Part shown: positions 9,652 through 18,358 of the stretch, piece by piece
Layout of the letters: every line of letters begins with the position of its first letter
Numbering within the stretch: position 1 is the first letter of the stretch
DNA from: Deinococcus sp. AB2017081
GTDB taxonomy: Bacteria > Deinococcota > Deinococci > Deinococcales > Deinococcaceae
Assembly (NCBI RefSeq): GCF_034440735.1
Contig: NZ_CP140098.1
Location: forward strand, 305,001 to 369,000
DNA length: 64,000 nt
Direction of reading: 5' to 3'
Program-made: the position numbers and the translations under genes
Notes under the pieces: generated by a model
The model's database searches: none
What the model saw: the letters and a program-made list of their open reading frames with translations, nothing else
Told to the model about the DNA's origin: nothing

Positions 9652-10439
9652 GGGGCCACCTGCTGGACACCACAGCAGCGCTGGACGCCCACCTGCGGGC
9701 CGAACTGCTTGCCGACGACCGGGTCACCCATGCCGTCGCCTACGGCAGCGTGCCGCAGGGAACGGCGGACGCGTGGAGTGACGTCGAGTACTGGGCCTTT
9801 CTCGCACCCGGCACCGACGCGGAGGCGGCAACCTGGCTGCGTGACCGCTTGCCCGTCCTGCACACGCTGGTGAACGAGTTCGGGACAACCGTCGCGCTCC
9901 TGCCGGGCCTGCGCCGTGTGGAACTGCATCTGGTACCCCAGCACCGCCTGCCCGAGGTCGAGAACTGGACGCCGGAACACGTGAACCCCGCCCGCATGCT
10001 GGTGAAGGACACGGACGGTCAGCTGGCCGCACACCTGGCCGCCCTGTCGGCCCGCACGCCCGATCCGCCCGGCGAGGCGCAGATGACCCTTGACCGGACG
10101 CTGAACTGGCTGATCCTCGGTCTGAACGTCCTGGCACGCGGCGAGCGCCTGCGTGCCCTGGAGGTGCTGTGGTGGATCCAGGGGGGCGTGCTGCGTCTGG
10201 CACGGCTGCGCAGTGGCCACACGCAGCACTGGGGAAACGCCACCCGCCGCGCAGAGTGGGAGGTGGACACCGTGACCGTGGGCCGCTCCGCACAGCTCAC
10301 GTGTGATCTGGACGGACTGGAACCCGCCTACATGGCGGCGGTGCAGTGGACGCTGGAACTGGCAGAGGCACTGAACCTGTCAGTGCCTCCGGAACTGGCG
10401 ACCGACCTGCGTCAGGCAGTCCACACCCACCCTGCCTGA
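9648..10439 (+). CDS. nucleotidyltransferase-fold protein, possible drug-modifying type
   Basis: Begins at GTG 9648, which overlaps the RidA stop as GTGA; 263 residues. Residues about 27-47 carry VAYGSVPQGTADAWSDVEYW, the GSx(n)DxE/D nucleotidyltransferase signature as arranged in lincosamide or aminoglycoside nucleotidylyltransferases (GTADxxSDxE). The rest is helical (LNWLILGLNVLARGERLRALEVLWWIQGG), resembling the C-terminal four-helix substrate domain of those enzymes. Translational coupling to RidA suggests a housekeeping rather than a mobile resistance context. Substrate unknown. Confidence 0.75.
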   Translation: MRGHLLDTTAALDAHLRAELLADDRVTHAVAYGSVPQGTADAWSDVEYWAFLAPGTDAEAATWLRDRLPVLHTLVNEFGTTVALLPGLRRVELHLVPQHRLPEVENWTPEHVNPARMLVKDTDGQLAAHLAALSARTPDPPGEAQMTLDRTLNWLILGLNVLARGERLRALEVLWWIQGGVLRLARLRSGHTQHWGNATRRAEWEVDTVTVGRSAQLTCDLDGLEPAYMAAVQWTLELAEALNLSVPPELATDLRQAVHTHPA

Positions 10440-10532
10440 AAGACACCAGACTGGACACGCCGGGCACCCCCATTCGCGGGAATGCCCGACGCGTCATCCG
10501 TTCAGGCCAGATTCACAGCTGGCCTACTCCGG

Positions 10533-11534
10533 TCAGCTCTTCGCGGTGCCGCTGACGGTCGGCGTGGTCTCGGTGCGGTTTGTGGTGCCCGTCATGCCGT
10601 TCCCGGACGTGGACTGCCCCTGGCCGCCCTGCTGGAAGGCACTCTGCTGCACACGCAGCTGGTTATGTACGTCCCTGACGCCCCGCAGATCGTCCAGGCA
10701 GTCCTCGGCGCGGCGCTTCTGCATGCGGTCGGTCACGGTGCCGGTCAGGGTGACCTCGCCGTTCTGCACCTGCACCTCAATGTTGCTGGCATCCAGGCGG
10801 TCGTCGTCCTCCAGGGCGTCGCTGACCATCTCCCTGATCCGGTCGTCGCTGCGCTGGTAGCCCTTAGGCCCCTTGCCGCGGTGGCCCTCGGTGGTGCCGT
10901 AGCCCCCATACCTGGGGCCCTGGCCACTGCCCATTCCCATGCCCCCCTGGCCTGACCACGAGTCCTGACCCTGCTGGCGGCCGAACTGACCGCCGTAGCT
11001 CGGGGTGCCGAAACCCTGGCCACCATACCCCTGCGAGGTGTCGCGCTGGTTCATGCCGCCCATACCGGACGGGCCATACCGGTCGTCCTGACGGCCACCC
11101 TGCCACTGGCCGCCGCCCTGGAACCGGCCTCCACCCTGCTGGTCACTGGGGCCGCGCCACGTCATGGTGTCGGCGTCCCAGCGCATGTTCGGGTTCTGGC
11201 CGGAGCCCTGGGCATACCCCTGGTTCTGACCGTAGCCCTGACCTCCGAAGTCGCCCTGACTGCGGTACCGGTCATCCATCCCGCCCTGTGAACCGTAGCC
11301 CTGACCGCCATAGCCCTGGCTGCCGGAATACTGGCTGGCCCGATCATCCTGACCGCCATACCCCTGAGTACCGTACCCCTGGTTACCGCTGCCCTGGCCG
11401 CCGTACTGGAGGCGTCCGCGCTCTGACATGGAACGGTCGTCCTGCCAGCCGTCGCGCTGGCCCCATTCTCGGGGCTCCTGCGCGTAGCGGTCGTTCTGGT
11501 TACGGTCGAAACGATCATCACGGGAGCGGGTCAT
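10533..11534 (-). CDS. BON-domain protein with a Gly/Gln/Tyr-rich low-complexity arm
   Basis: 333 residues starting at ATG 11534 (GGAGGTTTCT upstream). Residues 1-40 are charged (RDDRFDRNQNDRYAQEPREW). Residues about 45-225 consist of irregular repeats built on GYGGQ, GYGTQG, SQGYGGQ and DDRY, predicted disordered. Residues about 228-300 form a BON domain (RIREMVSDALEDDDRL, VQVQNGEVTLTGTVTDRMQKRRAEDCLDDLRGVRDV), a fold associated with phospholipid or envelope binding. The tail is Ser/Thr/Gly-rich. No signal peptide. The repeat composition resembles phase-separating or adhesive proteins; the role is unknown. Confidence 0.85.
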   Translation of the reverse strand: MTRSRDDRFDRNQNDRYAQEPREWGQRDGWQDDRSMSERGRLQYGGQGSGNQGYGTQGYGGQDDRASQYSGSQGYGGQGYGSQGGMDDRYRSQGDFGGQGYGQNQGYAQGSGQNPNMRWDADTMTWRGPSDQQGGGRFQGGGQWQGGRQDDRYGPSGMGGMNQRDTSQGYGGQGFGTPSYGGQFGRQQGQDSWSGQGGMGMGSGQGPRYGGYGTTEGHRGKGPKGYQRSDDRIREMVSDALEDDDRLDASNIEVQVQNGEVTLTGTVTDRMQKRRAEDCLDDLRGVRDVHNQLRVQQSAFQQGGQGQSTSGNGMTGTTNRTETTPTVSGTAKS

Positions 11535-11749
11535 AGAAACCTCCGTGCAGTCCGGAGGCATGGAACGTCCACGCCGGGTCGTCGGACTGCGGTGTGTTGT
11601 CGTGCTCCCCCAGTGAAGCGCAGTGACCGCCGGGCCGTATGGAAGAACCGTGAACGTGCCGGGGCGGATTTTCTACGGTGGGGTGATAAGTCCGTCACGG
11701 TGTCTCAATCCGGGATTCATGGGAGCGGTCGGGGCCTGACAATACAGCC

Positions 11750-12733
11750 ATGACCGTCGATTCTTCCGTTCCGAGGCTGCCGGACGTCGCGCGCGTGGGT
11801 CTGGGCCTTGCGGCGCTGGGCCGCCCCGGCTACCTCAACCTGGGGCACGCGGCCGACCTGCCGGACACGTCGCTGGACGCCATGCGGGAGCAGGCGTGGG
11901 CCGTGCTCGATGCGGCGTGGGACGCGGGCGTGCGCACCTACGACGCCGCCCGCAGCTACGGCCTGGCCGAGGAGTTCCTGGGCAGCTGGCTGCGGGCCCG
12001 TGGGCACCGCGCCGGAGATGGCGTGCGGATCGGCAGCAAGTGGGGCTACACCTACGTGGCCGGCTGGCGCACCGACGCCGCGACCCACGAGGTCAAATCC
12101 CTTGACGCCGCCACCCTGGAGCGGCAGTGGCCCGAGACGCTGGCCGCCCTGGACGGCTCCCCCGACTTCTACCTGATCCACTCCGCGACCCTGGAGACCG
12201 GCGTGCTGGAGGACATGGCCGTGCTGGAACGGCTGGCGGCCCTGGCGCACTCGGGCGTGCGCGTGGGCCTGAGCACCTCCGGCCCCCGGCAGGCCGACAC
12301 CCTGCGCCGGGCGCTGGAAGTGCGCGTGGACGGTGTGAACCCCCTGAGCGTGGTGCAGGCCACGTGGAACGCGCTGGAGCCGTCCGTGGGGCCAGCACTG
12401 GCGGAAGCGCACGCCGCCGGGTGGATGGTCGTAATTAAGGAGGGGGTCGCCAACGGCCGCCTGACCACACGTGGCCTGACCGGACAGGGAGACGTGCCGC
12501 CTGCCCTGGCCGCCATCGCCCGCGAGCAGGACGTGACGCCGGACGCCGTGGCCCTGGCCGCCGCACTGGCGCAGCCGTGGGCCGACGTGGTGCTCAGCGG
12601 GGCGACGACGCCAGGACAGCTCGCGGACAATCTGGGGGCGCTGCGGGTCACGGTCGATCCGGCGGAACTGACCGCGCTGGCGCAGTTACCGGACGCGTAC
12701 TGGACGCACCGCTCGGGGCTGGTCTGGACCTGA
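11750..12733 (+). CDS. aldo/keto reductase family protein
   Basis: 327 residues of (beta/alpha)8 aldo/keto reductase. The catalytic tetrad is visible: Asp and Tyr in RTYDAARSYGLAEEFLG, Lys in RIGSKWGY and His in DFYLIHSATLE. The family reduces aldehydes or ketones with NADPH. The C-terminal part (LSGATTPGQLADNLGAL) corresponds to the cofactor-binding segment. Divergent from the BON gene. The physiological substrate cannot be deduced. Confidence 0.9.
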   Translation: MTVDSSVPRLPDVARVGLGLAALGRPGYLNLGHAADLPDTSLDAMREQAWAVLDAAWDAGVRTYDAARSYGLAEEFLGSWLRARGHRAGDGVRIGSKWGYTYVAGWRTDAATHEVKSLDAATLERQWPETLAALDGSPDFYLIHSATLETGVLEDMAVLERLAALAHSGVRVGLSTSGPRQADTLRRALEVRVDGVNPLSVVQATWNALEPSVGPALAEAHAAGWMVVIKEGVANGRLTTRGLTGQGDVPPALAAIAREQDVTPDAVALAAALAQPWADVVLSGATTPGQLADNLGALRVTVDPAELTALAQLPDAYWTHRSGLVWT

Positions 12734-12745
12734 ACCCACCCCAGC

Positions 12746-13456
12746 TCACGCCAGCGGCGAGTCCGCCAGAGCCTGAAGCGCGGGGCGCAGCATGGGAAGT
12801 TCCACCGTGACGGTGTGCCACAGCAGCGCCGGGTCGATTCCCAGATCGTCGTGGGCCACGAGGTTGCGCACGTCGCGCAGCAGCGCCCACGGCACCTCCG
12901 GGTGCGTGTCCTGCACGGACTGGGGGATGGTCTTGGTGCCCTCGCCCAGCAGGACGAGCAGGTGCAGCGCGGCGTCCTGGGTGCGCGTGTCCAGCGTGAA
13001 GGCCGCGAACTCCAGCCCCGCCACGTGACCCGACGCACGGTCGATGATTCCGATCAGGCGCTGCACCTGAAGCGACCAGCGCTTCGGGCGGTGCGCCACC
13101 GGCACCGGCGTGGGCACGGTCATGACATCCACCGCGTCGGCCAGGATGTCGGCCCGCAGGGGCGGGGTCAGGGCGGCTTCCGTGACCACGTCCACCCGCC
13201 GCGAGAGCAGGTCTTCCAGCACCCCGCGCACCCGCATCAGGTCGAGCAGGCCCCGCGCCGGCCCCGGCCCGAAGTCCACCAGCACGTCGATATCCGAGTC
13301 CGTGCCCGCCTCGCCCCGCGCCACCGACCCGAAGACCCGCACGCGCGACACGCCCAGCGCCCCCCACGCGGGCTGTCCCGCCCGCAGCAGGGCCGCCACG
13401 GTGCCCAGGCGCACGTCCGGAAACAGGGGCATGACCGGATGTTCGGGGACACTCAC
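12746..13456 (-). CDS. fused MNT nucleotidyltransferase-HEPN (MntA-HepT-like) protein
   Basis: One chain (236 residues from GTG 13456) holds both halves of an MntA/HepT toxin-antitoxin pair. Residues about 30-110 form the minimal nucleotidyltransferase: [20 protein letters not shown] with GS at 43-44 and acids D55 and D57. Residues about 125-236 form a DUF86/HEPN helical domain ending with [12 protein letters not shown], i.e. the R-x4-H RNase motif at R197-H202. In known HepT toxins the motif continues H-x-Tyr and that Tyr is AMPylated by MntA; here the position is Asp204. GTG is preferred because TATGCT lies six bases upstream; an alternative ATG is at 13432. Confidence 0.85.
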   Translation of the reverse strand: MSVPEHPVMPLFPDVRLGTVAALLRAGQPAWGALGVSRVRVFGSVARGEAGTDSDIDVLVDFGPGPARGLLDLMRVRGVLEDLLSRRVDVVTEAALTPPLRADILADAVDVMTVPTPVPVAHRPKRWSLQVQRLIGIIDRASGHVAGLEFAAFTLDTRTQDAALHLLVLLGEGTKTIPQSVQDTHPEVPWALLRDVRNLVAHDDLGIDPALLWHTVTVELPMLRPALQALADSPLA

Positions 13457-13462
13457 CCCACG

Positions 13463-13487
13463 AGCATAGAGCGCGGCCCCGTATGCT
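13463..13487. promoter_or_regulatory. divergent pair of leaderless -10 elements
   Basis: On the minus strand TATGCT (complement of 13463-13468) ends six bases before the GTG of the MNT-HEPN gene; on the plus strand TATGCT (13482-13487) ends six bases before the GTG of acpS. Both copies sit exactly where a deinococcal leaderless promoter places its -10 box, giving transcripts that begin at or next to the start codons. Transcription of the two genes may interfere because the boxes are only 13 bases apart. Confidence 0.65.
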
Positions 13488-13493
13488 GACCGC

Positions 13494-13877
13494 GTGATCG
13501 TCGCTATCGGACACGACCTGATCGAGATCGGCCGCATCCGCGCCATGCTGGAGCGCGAGGGCCGGCGTGCCGACAAACTCTTCGCGCCCACCGAACTCGA
13601 CTACTGCGCCCGCCTGAGCGACCCCGCGCCCAGTCTGGCCGCCCGCTTCGCCGCCAAGGAGGCCTTCCAGAAGGTCTGGCCCCGCCCCCACGGCTGGCGC
13701 GACGTGTGGGTGCAGCGCGACCGTACCCCGGACGGCCCCTTCCCCTTTGCTCCCCCGGTGCTGGGCTATGCCCCCGAGATCGCCGCCGAGATGCAGCGGC
13801 GCGGCTGGGTGGCCCACCTGACCCTGACCCACACCAAGGAACACGCCTCGGCCGTGGTGCTGCTGGAAGCGCGGTAG
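13494..13877 (+). CDS. acpS: holo-[acyl-carrier-protein] synthase
   Basis: 127 residues, the usual AcpS length, starting at GTG ([15 protein letters not shown]). The Mg2+ ligands are visible: Asp8 in GHDLIEI and Glu in [11 protein letters not shown]. The enzyme transfers 4'-phosphopantetheine from CoA to the serine of acyl carrier protein, activating fatty-acid synthesis in the cytosol. The C-terminal [18 protein letters not shown] is the conserved trimer-interface strand. GTG is supported by the -10 element six bases upstream and by the N-terminal match to the family. Confidence 0.93.
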   Translation: MIVAIGHDLIEIGRIRAMLEREGRRADKLFAPTELDYCARLSDPAPSLAARFAAKEAFQKVWPRPHGWRDVWVQRDRTPDGPFPFAPPVLGYAPEIAAEMQRRGWVAHLTLTHTKEHASAVVLLEAR

Positions 13878-14368
13878 GGCGGGAAGGCGGTGAGCTGCGC
13901 CCGCTACCGCCTCTCCAGACCTCCCGCGCAACGCTCGATGTGAGAAGAGACGCAGCAGCATTGGAGCGAAAATTTAGCGTCCAGCAGGAAGGCAAGCGGA
14001 GCTTGCCACCCCCCTCCCCAACCCTCTGCTGCGCAGCTCTCCGAGTCCCCCACAAGGAGGGAGGGGGCAAAAACTACGACTGAGGCGGAGGCCTTTCTAA
14101 TCCAAATCAGGCCTCACAAGCGGGGGAGGGAATAAAAAGCCGGAGTGGCACACCCTGCCCCTGACCGAGTGCCATCGAGCGCGGACGGCATGACCGCAGG
14201 GAGCAGATACGCCGCCCCTCGCCAACGTCAGGCCCATGAATGCCGGCCAGGACGCCATGGCGACCACATGCCCAGCGCAGTGCCGCTCCCCCTGCCCGGC
14301 GGGGCAGGGGGCTGGGGGGTGGGGATGCCCGCCGCAGGCGCCCACCCCGAAGCCCTACCCTTCCCATC
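13878..14368. other. intergenic region with repeat elements, no gene supported
   Basis: This 491-base gap contains a perfect hairpin GGCAAGC-GGA-GCTTGCC (13991-14007) that may end acpS transcription, the partial dispersed repeat listed at 14007-14067, and a C/G-rich palindromic block near 14288-14320 (CCTGCCCGGCGGGGCAGG). The ORFs across it have no ribosome sites and read as repeat translation. The last 20 bases carry TACCCT seven bases before the HAD gene, its likely -10. Confidence 0.6.
14007..14067. repeat. palindromic dispersed repeat, partial copy C
   Basis: The segment ACCCTCTGCTGCGCAGCTCT followed by CCGAGTCCCCC parallels the left part of the repeats at 6419 and 48438 (CCCTCGCTGCGC, CTCTGCGAGTCCGCCCC). 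It is enclosed by C-rich and G-rich arms (CCCCCTCCC and GGGAGGGGG) that can pair. It is more diverged and shorter than the other two copies. Confidence 0.45.
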
Positions 14369-15193
14369 ATGCCCATCCGCCTGATCGCCACCGACCTCGA
14401 CGGCACGCTGCTGAGAAGCGACCTGAGCGTGAGCCCCCGCACCCGCGCCGCCCTGGACGCCGCCCGCGCGGCCGGACTCCATGTCGTGCCGGTGACCGCC
14501 CGGCAGCCCAGGGGTGTACGCCGGATCGCCGAGGCGGCGGGCTTCACGCAGTGGGCGCTGTGCGGGAACGGGGCCCACGGCGTTCACCTGAGCACCGGCG
14601 AGGTGCTGTTCGAGGCCCACGTGGCGGCCGACGTGCAGCGGGCGCTGGCGGTGGCCCTGGCCGAGCGTGTGCCGGGCACGCTGTTCGTGTCGGTGCGGGA
14701 AGGCGGTGAGGTCTTCGTGGCACAGACGGGCTACGCGGATATCGCCCACGTCGAGGATCACAAGCGCGAGCCCGCCGAGATGGGCGCACACGGGCTGGAC
14801 GCGGTGCTGGAGCAGCCGAGCCTGAAGTTCATCGTGCGGCACCCGCGCCTCACGCCACGGGAACTGCTGGTCGAGCTGCGGGCGCTGGGCCTGCCGGGCT
14901 TCGCCGTCACCCACAGCGGGGCCCCCTTCCTGGAGGTGCTGGCCGAGGGCGTGAGCAAGGCGTGGGGGCTGGAGCGCCTGTGTGCCCACCTGGGCGTGCA
15001 GCGGTCGGAGGTGCTGGCCTTCGGGGACGCGCCCAACGACGCCGAGATGCTGGCCTGGGCCGGGCGCGGCGTGGCGGTGGCAAACGCCGACACCGAGGCG
15101 CGGGACGCCGCGCCCGAACGAACCCTAAGCAACGATGAAGACGGTGTGGCCGCCGTGCTGGAAGGACTGCTGGCGCAATCGTCAGGGGGCTGA
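14369..15193 (+). CDS. Cof-type HAD-superfamily hydrolase
   Basis: 274 residues starting MPIRLIATDLDGTLLRSD, the HAD motif I DxDGT; motif III Lys lies in LKFIVRHP-type context and motif IV is LAFGDAPNDAEML. The mobile C2 cap and the phrase ADTEARDAAP are typical of Cof/YbiV-like sugar-phosphate phosphatases. Likely dephosphorylates a small phosphorylated metabolite in the cytosol. The ATG at 14369 is preferred over earlier in-frame codons because motif I normally starts within the first ten residues and TACCCT lies seven bases upstream. Confidence 0.88.
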   Translation: MPIRLIATDLDGTLLRSDLSVSPRTRAALDAARAAGLHVVPVTARQPRGVRRIAEAAGFTQWALCGNGAHGVHLSTGEVLFEAHVAADVQRALAVALAERVPGTLFVSVREGGEVFVAQTGYADIAHVEDHKREPAEMGAHGLDAVLEQPSLKFIVRHPRLTPRELLVELRALGLPGFAVTHSGAPFLEVLAEGVSKAWGLERLCAHLGVQRSEVLAFGDAPNDAEMLAWAGRGVAVANADTEARDAAPERTLSNDEDGVAAVLEGLLAQSSGG

Positions 15194-15227
15194 CAGGTTC
15201 TGCCCGCCAACGGGCCTACGCTGACGC

Positions 15228-15740
15228 ATGAACGCGATGCGAGTGGTGGTGTCGGCCATCCTTCTCCTCGGCTCCGGGGTGTCGGCCCAGACGGTGCCGA
15301 TCCCGGCCACTCCAGCGCAGGGCAGTCCAGCGCCGACGGCGCCGGGTGCGACCACACCGGCCCGCAGCCCGGCAGAGCAGGCCGCGCTGACCCGGGGCCG
15401 GACGCTGATGCAGGAGTTCTACGCGGTTCGGCTCGACGCGCTGTGGGCCGCCTTCTCGCCGGAGGTGCAGGGGCAGTGGGGGTCGCTGGCCGGCTTCCGG
15501 GCCTTCCGCGAGACCGGGGTGCGGCAGTACGGCGCCGAACAGGAGCTGGTGCAGGAACAGACCATGACCCGCGCCGGCGAGACCTTCTACCTGCGCAGCG
15601 CGGTGTTCGAGGGCGCACCGCAGCAGGTCTGGGCGCTGGTCATCGGCTTCACCGGCCAGCAGGTGACGACCTTCGCGATCGGCCTGCTGCAGGATCGCTC
15701 GGATGACGAGGTGGCGGGACTGCCCCACACGCCGCAGTGA
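15228..15740 (+). CDS. secreted protein resembling DUF3887/NTF2-like proteins
   Basis: 170 residues: signal peptide of about 20 residues (VVVSAILLLGSGVSAQT), a Pro/Ala/Thr-rich linker (to about residue 45), then a compact domain with LMQEFYAVRLDALWAAFSPE, LAGFRAFRETG and TFAIGLLQDRSD. The pattern of a helix with FY..rld.lw..fs followed by G..FR resembles DUF3887, a small cone-shaped domain found in exported proteins. Precise role unknown. TACGCT ends five bases before the ATG, indicating a leaderless mRNA. Confidence 0.7.
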   Translation: MNAMRVVVSAILLLGSGVSAQTVPIPATPAQGSPAPTAPGATTPARSPAEQAALTRGRTLMQEFYAVRLDALWAAFSPEVQGQWGSLAGFRAFRETGVRQYGAEQELVQEQTMTRAGETFYLRSAVFEGAPQQVWALVIGFTGQQVTTFAIGLLQDRSDDEVAGLPHTPQ

Positions 15741-15864
15741 CGCCCGCACCAGACGGGCGGGTTCAGCACCGGGTACAGACCGGCATTCCGTTCCGGAGCG
15801 TCAGCCAGGCAGGGTGTCCTCCTCGCTCGGATCGGGTTCACCCCTGCTGCTCCTGACTCCCTGC

Positions 15865-16260
15865 TCAGCCGCCGCCGCTCTGGCGGGCGAGTTCCTGACC
15901 ACGGTCACCGGTCACCGTGAAGGTGTAGTGGGCGGCGTCCAGCCGCAGCCAGTTGACCCGCTGCGACCCGCAGGTCTCCGGGAGATCGAGCTGGGCTGGA
16001 GCAGGGTACCGCCCGTCGATGGAATTCTCGCGGTAGGTCTCCAGGGCACGGGTCAGGTCGTTGGCACAGTTCTGGGCACTCAGCTGCGCTTCCAGATCGG
16101 GAGCGGCCACCTCGACCTGGGCGGCCTTCAGGGCCTGCACCTGCGTCTCCAGCGCGGCCACGCGGCGGGTCAGGGCCTCGTTCTCGGCACGCGCCTGGGT
16201 GTCCTGACACGCGCTGAGCAGCGGCAGCAGGGCCAGCAGGAGCAGGGGGCGGACACTCAC
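15865..16260 (-). CDS. small lipoprotein with coiled coil
   Basis: 131 residues: a signal peptide with lipobox LLSACQD (Cys18), a heptad-like helix at about 22-50 (ENEALTRRVAALETQVQAL), then a C-terminal domain with two cysteines (QNCANDL, PETCGSQRVNW) that may form a disulphide, and YTFTVTGDRG. The short C-terminal domain resembles the exposed part of minor pilin-like proteins but lacks the type IV N-terminal helix. Membrane-anchored, exposed to the periplasm or outside. Function unknown; transcribed away from the methyltransferase gene's end. Confidence 0.75.
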   Translation of the reverse strand: MSVRPLLLLALLPLLSACQDTQARAENEALTRRVAALETQVQALKAAQVEVAAPDLEAQLSAQNCANDLTRALETYRENSIDGRYPAPAQLDLPETCGSQRVNWLRLDAAHYTFTVTGDRGQELARQSGGG

Positions 16261-16328
16261 GCGGGGCAGAGTAGCGCCCCACCAAGCAGATCTCCCACCA
16301 CCGTCCTCACATCCCGGCTCATATGCGT

Positions 16329-17561
16329 TCAGCGGTCAAGGACAGAGACGATCTCGACGTGACTGGTCTGGGGGTAGAAGTCGTGCGGCGTGACCGTGCC
16401 GAGCCGCCACCCGCGCCGCACGAGGTCGCCCACGTCGCGTGCCCACGTCGCCGGATCGCACGACACGTAGACCAGACGGTCGGCCGTGCTGTCCTGGAGC
16501 TGGTCGCGGGCCGCGTCGTCCAGGCCGGCGCGGGGCGGGTCGACGACCACGACATCGGCCCCGATCTCGCCCAGCAGGGCAGCGTCGCCCTGGCGGAATT
16601 TCAGGTTCTTCAGGGGCGCGGACGCCAGATCGCGGCGGCCCCGGGCCAGGGCCTCAGGATCCGTGTCGAGCACGGTCACGCGCCGGAAGTGCGGGGCGAG
16701 GTGCCGGCCGATCGCACCGGTGCCGCCGTACAGGTCGACCGCGTGGTCGCCGGTGCCCGCCAGCCCGGCGGCGCTGCGGTAGGCCAGGGCCGCTGCTGGG
16801 GGGTTCACCTGCGCGAAGCCGGTGGCGCTGATTCCCAGCTGCACGTCCCCGAAGTCCTCCTGGATCTCGCTCTCGCCGGCAATGAGCTGCACGCCCGCGC
16901 TGAAGCGCCGCCCGGCGGGGACGGCCAGCGACACGCCCACCACACCGGCGTCCATCAGGTGGTCGCTGGCCCGCAGGTACACCTTCGGCTCGCCCGCGCC
17001 GATCAGGGCGGCGACGACCTCGCCGGTGCGGCGGCTGGCCCGGAACGCGACCTCGGTGGCCGGGTCGAGGCGCAGGGGATCGAGCTTCTGCACGACCTCC
17101 GTGATCCGCGCCATGACCAGCGGATCGTCCAGCACGACCTGAGCGTCGCTGCTGCGGCGCTCGCGGTAGCCCAGGCCATGCGGGGTGATCAGGTACTGCG
17201 CCGTGTTGCGGTAGTGCCACGCCTCGGGGCTGGGCACCGTGTCGCCCACATCGTGCCGGAGCTTGCCGATACGGGTCAGGGCCTCCTCGACGAAGCCGCG
17301 CTTGTACACGAGCTGCGCGTCGTAGGCGGCGTGCGCGAGGTCGGCGGTGGGCAGCGAGGGGCCGTCGACCCGGTCTGGACTGCGGCGCAGCACCTCCTGG
17401 ACGCGGCCCTGGCGCACGCCCTTGCCGGTGCGCAGCGTGACGGTCACGCGCTCGCCGGGCAGCGCGCCGCGCACCAGCACCACGCCGGAGTCGTCGCGCG
17501 CCAGGCCCAGCCCTCCCGCGACGAGTTTCTCGATTTCCAGCGTGATCAGGGGCTCAGACAT
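16329..17561 (-). CDS. class I SAM-dependent RNA (uracil-C5) methyltransferase, TrmA/RlmD-like
   Basis: 410 residues. Residues about 1-60 form a TRAM-like beta barrel ([28 protein letters not shown]). The methyltransferase half has [14 protein letters not shown] (SAM loop), [13 protein letters not shown], the nucleophile Cys in [11 protein letters not shown] and the base Glu in [11 protein letters not shown]. The family makes 5-methyluridine in tRNA or 23S rRNA. The four cysteines that bind Fe-S in RlmD-type enzymes are absent from the corresponding stretch ([16 protein letters not shown]). Start at 17561 follows TACCCT by seven bases. Confidence 0.88.
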   Translation of the reverse strand: MSEPLITLEIEKLVAGGLGLARDDSGVVLVRGALPGERVTVTLRTGKGVRQGRVQEVLRRSPDRVDGPSLPTADLAHAAYDAQLVYKRGFVEEALTRIGKLRHDVGDTVPSPEAWHYRNTAQYLITPHGLGYRERRSSDAQVVLDDPLVMARITEVVQKLDPLRLDPATEVAFRASRRTGEVVAALIGAGEPKVYLRASDHLMDAGVVGVSLAVPAGRRFSAGVQLIAGESEIQEDFGDVQLGISATGFAQVNPPAAALAYRSAAGLAGTGDHAVDLYGGTGAIGRHLAPHFRRVTVLDTDPEALARGRRDLASAPLKNLKFRQGDAALLGEIGADVVVVDPPRAGLDDAARDQLQDSTADRLVYVSCDPATWARDVGDLVRRGWRLGTVTPHDFYPQTSHVEIVSVLDR

Positions 17562-17646
17562 ACCGCACAGGGTAGCGCCGAAAGGCCGTGGCAATTCGGA
17601 ACGGCGGATTAACGCCCCTCTGTCCGCCCTGGCCTAGCGTGGCACC

Positions 17647-18342
<696 letters not shown>

Positions 18343-18358
18343 CCACGCCGGGGCCGGC

